From NCBI GenBank assembly GCA_025056955.1, contig JANWYL010000008.1, positions 1 to 26,042 of the forward strand: a stretch of 26,042 bases of DNA, read 5' to 3'. Origin of the DNA: Sandaracinaceae bacterium (lineage in GTDB: Bacteria; Myxococcota_A; Polyangia; Polyangiales; Sandaracinaceae). Below the pieces are notes generated by a model, which saw only the letters and a program-made list of their open reading frames with translations, was not told the origin of the DNA and made no database searches. Positions 22,109-26,042 of the stretch are shown one piece after another (within the stretch, counting starts at the first letter, position 1; every line of letters begins with the position of its first letter). The translations under genes were made by a program, and so were the position numbers.

Positions 22109-23890
22109 CTATGGACATCGGACAATCTCTTCGAGCTCATCGCCACGTCCATAGGCCATCCCCCCTGGATAGCCATCTTGTAAAATTCGATAAAGCTGCA
22201 TTCGGATTGCCTCGTAGGTTTCTTCTGCCCTCGATGGGTTGCCAGGAGTATTCGCCACACACAAAAACTTGGGCACGCCACAGGCGTCAAAATCCTCGCA
22301 CCAGCCATTGACTGCCGTGGCCTCTTCGAGCACCAAGTCGCCGTAGTAGCCAAGCCCATCGATCAACACCAATCGCACATCAGAGGCCCGGCTCTCAAGC
22401 ACGGCCCGATAAGGGTCGCTTGCCAACCTACCAAAAACAGCGATATCGGCCCGTTTCCCGACTTCAAGCGTGCCAATCGAGCGATCGAGGTCGACAACAC
22501 GCGCTCCATCGATTGTCGCCATTTTCCAGATCCGCTCTGGCGTCAACCCGGCAATGCCCTGCATTTGCCCATACGCGTAAGCAAAGCGCATCTCAGAAAG
22601 CATGTCTGGCTCGCCTGACACGGTCCAATCGGGACCAAGGGCAACAACAGCGCCGATTTCGAGCAGATGGGCGATGTCGACCGTTCTTCCGTAGAGGGCC
22701 AGATTGCTCGATGGCGACCACACAAAGTAGGCCCCAAGGGCATGGGCTTCGCTGAGCTCAGCGCGGCTCAATCCAACTGCATGGATGAACACAGCTGTGC
22801 CGTAGGCTCTGCCCATCGAATCAACGAGAAGATCGATCGAATGCCGTGCACGACCCCGATAACACGCGTACTCGCGAAGCACATCCGTGGCTTCGCTTCC
22901 GCCACCCATGACCCCTTCCGCCAAGTGCACAGCCAGCCGCGTCACCCGACCCATGGTCCACTCCATGATGCGCGCCTGCCTCCACGCATCGTTCATTGGG
23001 CTGGCAGTCGCAGAGCCTGGCGTGCCCTCGCACGGTCCTGAAATCGTTGTGGCAAAAGAGGTGGTCGAACGCACGGGAAGCCCATGGTAGTGGTCTGCAT
23101 TTCTGGCCAGTCGATCCACGCAAGATTGGCGCGGCGACTGGCCTTGGATCGTGGTCGTGCCATGCACGATGGACCGAAGCTCAGCCCATTTGGTTGCAGG
23201 ACAAACGAGCTCAGCCCGTGTCCCACCGTCTGACTCAGGACGTACATGGGCCCGGTAGGCCGGATCAGAGCGCCAATCGTAGCGGCTTCCAAAGAGGCGC
23301 CCAGGCCTCCACTCGGGCAGAAAGTTATAAGTCGCGTGGTTGTGTGCATCCACAAGTCCTGGAGAGATCACTCCATTTGTTTCCACAACTGTCGCTTCCG
23401 CCGCTTCTGGTATGGCGGCACAACTCTCTGCAACACAACGGATCATGGGCCCCACCACCAACACCTCACCCTCGCGAATCACCCTGGTTGGAGCCAGCAC
23501 CGTACCCCGCAAAAGCAGCCCACTCCTTCCCCTCCTTGTCACCCGAGGAGGCGGTGCGGGAAGCGATCCCTCCGTTCTTCCTCCCCCTGCGTCCCCCCCT
23601 CCATCCCGCCCCCCATCTACACCACTGTCTTCACCCCCATCTACCCCACCATCGTACCCCCTCACATCTTCCATCACATATGCATCTTTTCCGCCATCCA
23701 ATCCCACAATTGCATCTGCCGATGCATCCGCCAACCCCTCACCTAACCATTGTTCATCAGCGACCCAACGATCGGGCCAACCCACTGGCACATCGTCCAG
23801 ATGCGTTTTTGAAACCGGTTCTGAGCACCCGCCTCCCAACCCTAGAGCCAACAAAACAAAAGCGATCGCATCAGAAAGAGAGCGAGCCAT
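22109..23890 (-). CDS. Exported amidohydrolase-family lipoprotein
   Basis: Metal-dependent hydrolase of the amidohydrolase superfamily (ATZ/TRZ- or imidazolonepropionase-like subtype), predicted to sit outside the cytoplasm. Signal peptide with Cys22 (GLGGGC), then an acidic Asp/Gly-rich linker (about 65-104), then a catalytic TIM barrel from about residue 125. Metal and catalytic residues are in place: His183/His185 (DAHNHATYN), His322 with Glu325 (VHLAEG), His370 (FIHAVGL) and Asp421 (LGPDWTVSGE). The end (LEVGKRADIAVF) is the usual beta-sandwich closure. Substrate unknown; a deaminase or cyclic-amide hydrolase is possible. AAGGAG stands 14 bases before the ATG, a long spacing; the frame opens further upstream at a TTG (23923). 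Confidence 0.82.
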   Translation of the reverse strand: MARSLSDAIAFVLLALGLGGGCSEPVSKTHLDDVPVGWPDRWVADEQWLGEGLADASADAIVGLDGGKDAYVMEDVRGYDGGVDGGEDSGVDGGRDGGGDAGGGRTEGSLPAPPPRVTRRGRSGLLLRGTVLAPTRVIREGEVLVVGPMIRCVAESCAAIPEAAEATVVETNGVISPGLVDAHNHATYNFLPEWRPGRLFGSRYDWRSDPAYRAHVRPESDGGTRAELVCPATKWAELRSIVHGTTTIQGQSPRQSCVDRLARNADHYHGLPVRSTTSFATTISGPCEGTPGSATASPMNDAWRQARIMEWTMGRVTRLAVHLAEGVMGGGSEATDVLREYACYRGRARHSIDLLVDSMGRAYGTAVFIHAVGLSRAELSEAHALGAYFVWSPSSNLALYGRTVDIAHLLEIGAVVALGPDWTVSGEPDMLSEMRFAYAYGQMQGIAGLTPERIWKMATIDGARVVDLDRSIGTLEVGKRADIAVFGRLASDPYRAVLESRASDVRLVLIDGLGYYGDLVLEEATAVNGWCEDFDACGVPKFLCVANTPGNPSRAEETYEAIRMQLYRILQDGYPGGMAYGRGDELEEIVRCP

Positions 23891-23984
23891 GCACAGGATC
23901 GTAACTCCTTTTTGACGATGCAATCACCTGCAAACTTTTATCTTCTTGTCTCTAGGCACAGCTCAACGCTTCATGCCATTTCAG

Positions 23985-24007
23985 CGCTTTACACCCTTCA
24001 AAAGCGA
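23985..24007 (-). terminator. Weak hairpin downstream of the HU-like gene
   Basis: CGCTTT and AAAGCG form a 6-base stem with an 11-base loop, starting 11 bases after the HU-like stop on the minus strand. No T tract follows, so a factor-independent terminator is doubtful; it may only mark the transcript end. Confidence 0.25.
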
Positions 24008-24017
24008 ACAGAATGCC

Positions 24018-24374
24018 TTAGCTCGAGGCAACTTCACTCAAGGCTTCGCTCAGCGCCTTCACTGCAGTTGCGCGGATCTTTCGCCTTTTAGGAACATCCC
24101 GAATCACAATTTCATTGGTTGCAGGATTTCTAAACTTGACGCCCTTTCTGGCCTCGGTCTCGCGAATTTTCAAGCGCACAATTCCTGGAATCTCAAAAAC
24201 CCCAACCCCCTTTGTTCCAAGTTCGCGCTTGATGATGTCGCGCAAAACATCAAACACGTCCGCAACTTGCTTTTTCGTAATACCCACCTTTGTCGAAATT
24301 TCTGAAACGGTTTGTGCTTTTGTCATTTTCTTTTTAGGAGTTTGAGAAGTTCCCTTTTCTTTGCTCTCTGTCAC
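24018..24374 (-). CDS. HU/IHF-family DNA-binding protein
   Basis: Nucleoid-associated DNA-bending protein. The helical dimerisation half (MTKAQTVSEISTKVGITKKQ, then VFDVLRDIIKRELG) and the beta-arm half (GVGVFEIPGIVRLKIRETEA, FRNPATNEIVI, PKRRKIRATAVKALSEAL) are clear. The tip motif RNPATNE matches the HU/IHF RNPxTGE consensus. An 16-residue Lys/Thr/Ser-rich N-terminal extension precedes the core, unusual for HU. The start is GTG at 24374, chosen because AAGGAGG lies 7 bases upstream; the longer frame from a TTG at 24404 would have that site inside it. It lies 134 bases downstream of ybeY and probably has its own promoter. Confidence 0.9.
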   Translation of the reverse strand: MTESKEKGTSQTPKKKMTKAQTVSEISTKVGITKKQVADVFDVLRDIIKRELGTKGVGVFEIPGIVRLKIRETEARKGVKFRNPATNEIVIRDVPKRRKIRATAVKALSEALSEVASS

Positions 24375-24381
24375 GGTAAAA

Positions 24382-24388
24382 CCTCCTT
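24382..24388 (-). promoter_or_regulatory. Ribosome binding site deciding the GTG start of the HU-like gene
   Basis: On the minus strand this reads AAGGAGG, seven bases before the GTG at 24374. It is the strongest ribosome binding site in this stretch and rules out the longer TTG start. Confidence 0.8.
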
Positions 24389-24507
24389 GGGCAAATTTAC
24401 ACAATTTTGTTCGATCAATCCATTTTTTGATTTGATTCTAAGCTTGGAGCGATGGAACAGAAAAGCGCTCTTCCAGGCCTTTGGCCTCGGCGCAGGCTGA
24501 ATTCTCA

Positions 24508-25050
24508 TCAGGAATCGTTATTGTGCAAGTCCGTTTGAGGTAAAGCATCCGAGTGCTTTAACTTCTTTTTTCTCTTATGAGCCACAATGCACGCTTTGCT
24601 CCTCAGCGTCGATCTGAGCGCATCCGTGCGCGCCCTCATTCGCCTGTCTTCGTCGGGATCACGGTGATCAAAACCGAGGAGATGCAGGATGCCGTGAGCC
24701 AAAAGAATGCTCAATTCCTCCTCAAGCGAATGACCTGCTCTTTGGGCTTGACGCCTGGCTTTTGGAATGGAGATCACCACATCTCCGAGCGCACCTTTGG
24801 GAATGGCTTGAGCTGGGAGATTGGGGTGGTGCACGTCACGCAGAGCAAAAGCCAAGACATCAGTTGGCGCGTTTTTGCCCCGGTGTTTGGCGTTGAGCTG
24901 GCGGATGGTTTCGTCATCACAAACCAACAAAGACAGCTCTGCGTTTTCCATTCCGAGTGCTGCGATCATCCATTCAGCCCAGACACGAAGGCGACGTACC
25001 CATGGGCGCTCTTCTCGCGAGAGCCCCTGGCCCATTGAATGGACAGGCAT
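24508..25050 (-). CDS. ybeY: Endoribonuclease YbeY (rRNA maturation factor)
   Basis: Zinc-dependent single-strand endoribonuclease needed for 16S rRNA 3' maturation and ribosome quality control. The metal motif AHGILHLLGFDH supplies His119, His123 and His129, and the upstream KHRGKNAPTDVLAFAL contains the conserved Arg and the substrate-site Asp. GALGDVVISIPKA is the other family block. The protein has a longer than usual C-terminal tail (about 145-180) rich in Lys and Arg. AAGGA precedes the ATG at good spacing. It is divergent from the biotin-carboxylase-like gene, with only 31 bases between the starts. Confidence 0.95.
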   Translation of the reverse strand: MPVHSMGQGLSREERPWVRRLRVWAEWMIAALGMENAELSLLVCDDETIRQLNAKHRGKNAPTDVLAFALRDVHHPNLPAQAIPKGALGDVVISIPKARRQAQRAGHSLEEELSILLAHGILHLLGFDHRDPDEDRRMRARTDALRSTLRSKACIVAHKRKKKLKHSDALPQTDLHNNDS

Positions 25051-25081
25051 CAGGTTCCTTGCTTTAAGCTATCTTCGCAAC

Positions 25082-26042
25082 GTGTTCGAGCGGATTTTGA
25101 TTGCTAACCGAGGCGAAGTGCTTTTGCGCCTCACCCGCACCTTCCATAAACTCGGCATCGGTGTTGCCACTTTCTGCTCCTCTCAAGACGCGGAAAGTCA
25201 CGAGGCGCAGTCATGCGATATCATCGAGATCGTTGACCCTGAGGAAGCACCTGGTGCCCCCGACCTCGAAAAAATCGCGCGCGCGGCTGTGAGGGTTGCG
25301 CGCATTTGCGGATGCAGCGCCATCCACCCAGGGTATGGGATTTTCGACAACAGCCCAATCCTCGCACGAGCCGCAGAGGAAGCGGGAATTTGCTACCTCG
25401 GCCCATCGGCAGAAGAACAAGTCTGGCTCAGAGATCGAGCACTCGTTCAGCAAAGCGCGATTGAAGCTGGGTTACGCAGCCCCTTTTTGCTTGAACTCCA
25501 TTTCCCCCTTCCTTGCCCCGAAGAACTGCCTCAGCTCCCTTTTCACCACCCATTTCTTGTCAAAACCACCTGGGAGGCAGGAGAGGGCAATGTCATCAAT
25601 CGCTGCCTTGATTCTGGTTCTTTGCGGGCTTGGGCGCTCAACCACGCCTCTCAGCCTGCCCGCTACGTGCTTGAAAACTGGATCGAACGCCCCCGTCACA
25701 TCGAAGTATGGCTTTTGAGCGACGGGAAAGAAGCTCTTCCCGTCGCTGACATCGAATCCAGTGTTCGTCGTGAAAACCGCAGGTTCATCGCCGAATCTCC
25801 AGCCCCTGCCCTGGGTTTATCGAGCCGCACGGAAGGAAAGCGGGCTGTCTTGTGGGCTGCGGCCCAGGGCTTTGCTGAACTCCTCAAGATCAAGGGCCTT
25901 CTTTCTGCTCACTTCCTGCTTGATCCGCGTGGTTTTCTCAATTTCGTTGGCCTCCGTGCAGGGCTCTCCCATGAACACTTGCTGGTCGAAATGTGCACTG
26001 GCGAAGATCTGGTCTACCTTGAGCTTCACCTCCTCAGCCACC
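25082..26042 (+). CDS. Divergent biotin-carboxylase-fold (ATP-grasp) protein, partial
   Basis: The frame runs from a GTG at 25082 without a stop to the window end (320 codons), so the 3' part is missing. It follows the biotin carboxylase subunit of acetyl-/propionyl-CoA carboxylases: RILIANRGEVLLRL (4-17), SAIHPGYGIFDNSPILARAA (79-98), CYLGPSAEEQ, FLVKTTWEAGEG, RPRHIEVWLLSDG and ESPAPALGL. But the glycine-rich ATP loop is lost (TTWEAGEG for the usual Gly run), and in the metal site the residues matching E. coli E276, E288, N290 and R292 are His277, Gly290, Arg292 and Gly294; Lys238 is Arg234. It looks like a non-carboxylating relative. No clear ribosome binding site precedes the GTG; partner genes must lie beyond the window. 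Confidence 0.75.
   Translation, partial: MFERILIANRGEVLLRLTRTFHKLGIGVATFCSSQDAESHEAQSCDIIEIVDPEEAPGAPDLEKIARAAVRVARICGCSAIHPGYGIFDNSPILARAAEEAGICYLGPSAEEQVWLRDRALVQQSAIEAGLRSPFLLELHFPLPCPEELPQLPFHHPFLVKTTWEAGEGNVINRCLDSGSLRAWALNHASQPARYVLENWIERPRHIEVWLLSDGKEALPVADIESSVRRENRRFIAESPAPALGLSSRTEGKRAVLWAAAQGFAELLKIKGLLSAHFLLDPRGFLNFVGLRAGLSHEHLLVEMCTGEDLVYLELHLLSH

Noticed and set aside
22996..23904. 302-residue plus-strand open frame
   Set aside because: Antisense shadow of the amidohydrolase gene; its Pro/His-rich translation is the complement of the Asp/Gly linker.
24475..24487. AGGCC/GGCCT hairpin downstream of ybeY
   Set aside because: Stem of 5 pairs with a 3-base loop and the nearest T run about 10 bases away; too weak to call a terminator.
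1..26042. tRNA, rRNA, CRISPR array, transposase or phage genes
   Set aside because: I looked in the gaps and found no cloverleaf, regularly spaced repeats or mobile-element proteins; gaps are all under about 300 bases.

Overview
The window looks like a moderately GC-rich bacterial chromosome segment (composition judged by eye, not computed) from the Myxococcota or a related former-deltaproteobacterial lineage. The pointers are several lipoproteins with Gly-rich or Asp/Gly-rich linkers and Cys-rich bodies, a TPR protein of a type I associate with myxobacteria, tyrosine catabolism through homogentisate, a mitochondrial-like sulfide:quinone oxidoreductase, and a non-flagellar type III secretion component. 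I saw no rRNA, tRNA, insertion sequence, phage gene or CRISPR array. Genes are densely packed, with many ATGA stop/start overlaps.

Layout. 1-1.7 kb: an exported or anchored staphylococcal-type nuclease, convergent with a Cys-rich lipoprotein. 1.7-4.3 kb (minus): exonuclease VII large subunit (xseA) and a deoxyhypusine-synthase-like enzyme. 4.4-6.5 kb (plus): a small type III secretion module, made of a SctU/FlhB-family switch protein with NPTR in place of NPTH, a Pro-rich small helical protein, and a SycD/LcrH-like TPR chaperone. 6.5-9.3 kb (minus): a sulfide-oxidation operon of persulfide-dioxygenase-like MBL protein, DUF1641 protein and SQR, with a repeat-rich upstream region. 9.6-11.5 kb: a cytochrome-like lipoprotein with unusual heme motifs, divergent from a receiver-only response regulator that overlaps a small Cys-rich lipoprotein. 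11.5-14.7 kb: tyrosine degradation, with maiA divergent from hppD-hmgA. 14.7-15.3 kb: a TPR protein. 15.3-23.9 kb (minus): a long, nearly gapless run of an exported amidohydrolase, a TPR protein split by an apparent frameshift, a PEP-synthase/PPDK-like protein whose catalytic His is Pro, an RluA-family pseudouridine synthase, purF, and a lipoprotein with an internal duplication. 24.0-25.05 kb (minus): an HU-like protein and ybeY. 25.08 kb to the end (plus): a divergent biotin-carboxylase-fold protein with its metal-site residues replaced, running off the window.

The most unusual threads are the isolated type III secretion module and a set of proteins that keep a recognisable enzyme fold but have lost key residues: the PPDK-like protein (His to Pro), the biotin-carboxylase-like protein (E, E, N, R all changed), the TPR protein tail (zincin-like without HExxH), and the NPTR switch protein. 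The sulfide and tyrosine clusters are coherent catabolic units of an aerobic or microaerobic organism. All assignments come from reading motifs by eye; no database search was run.
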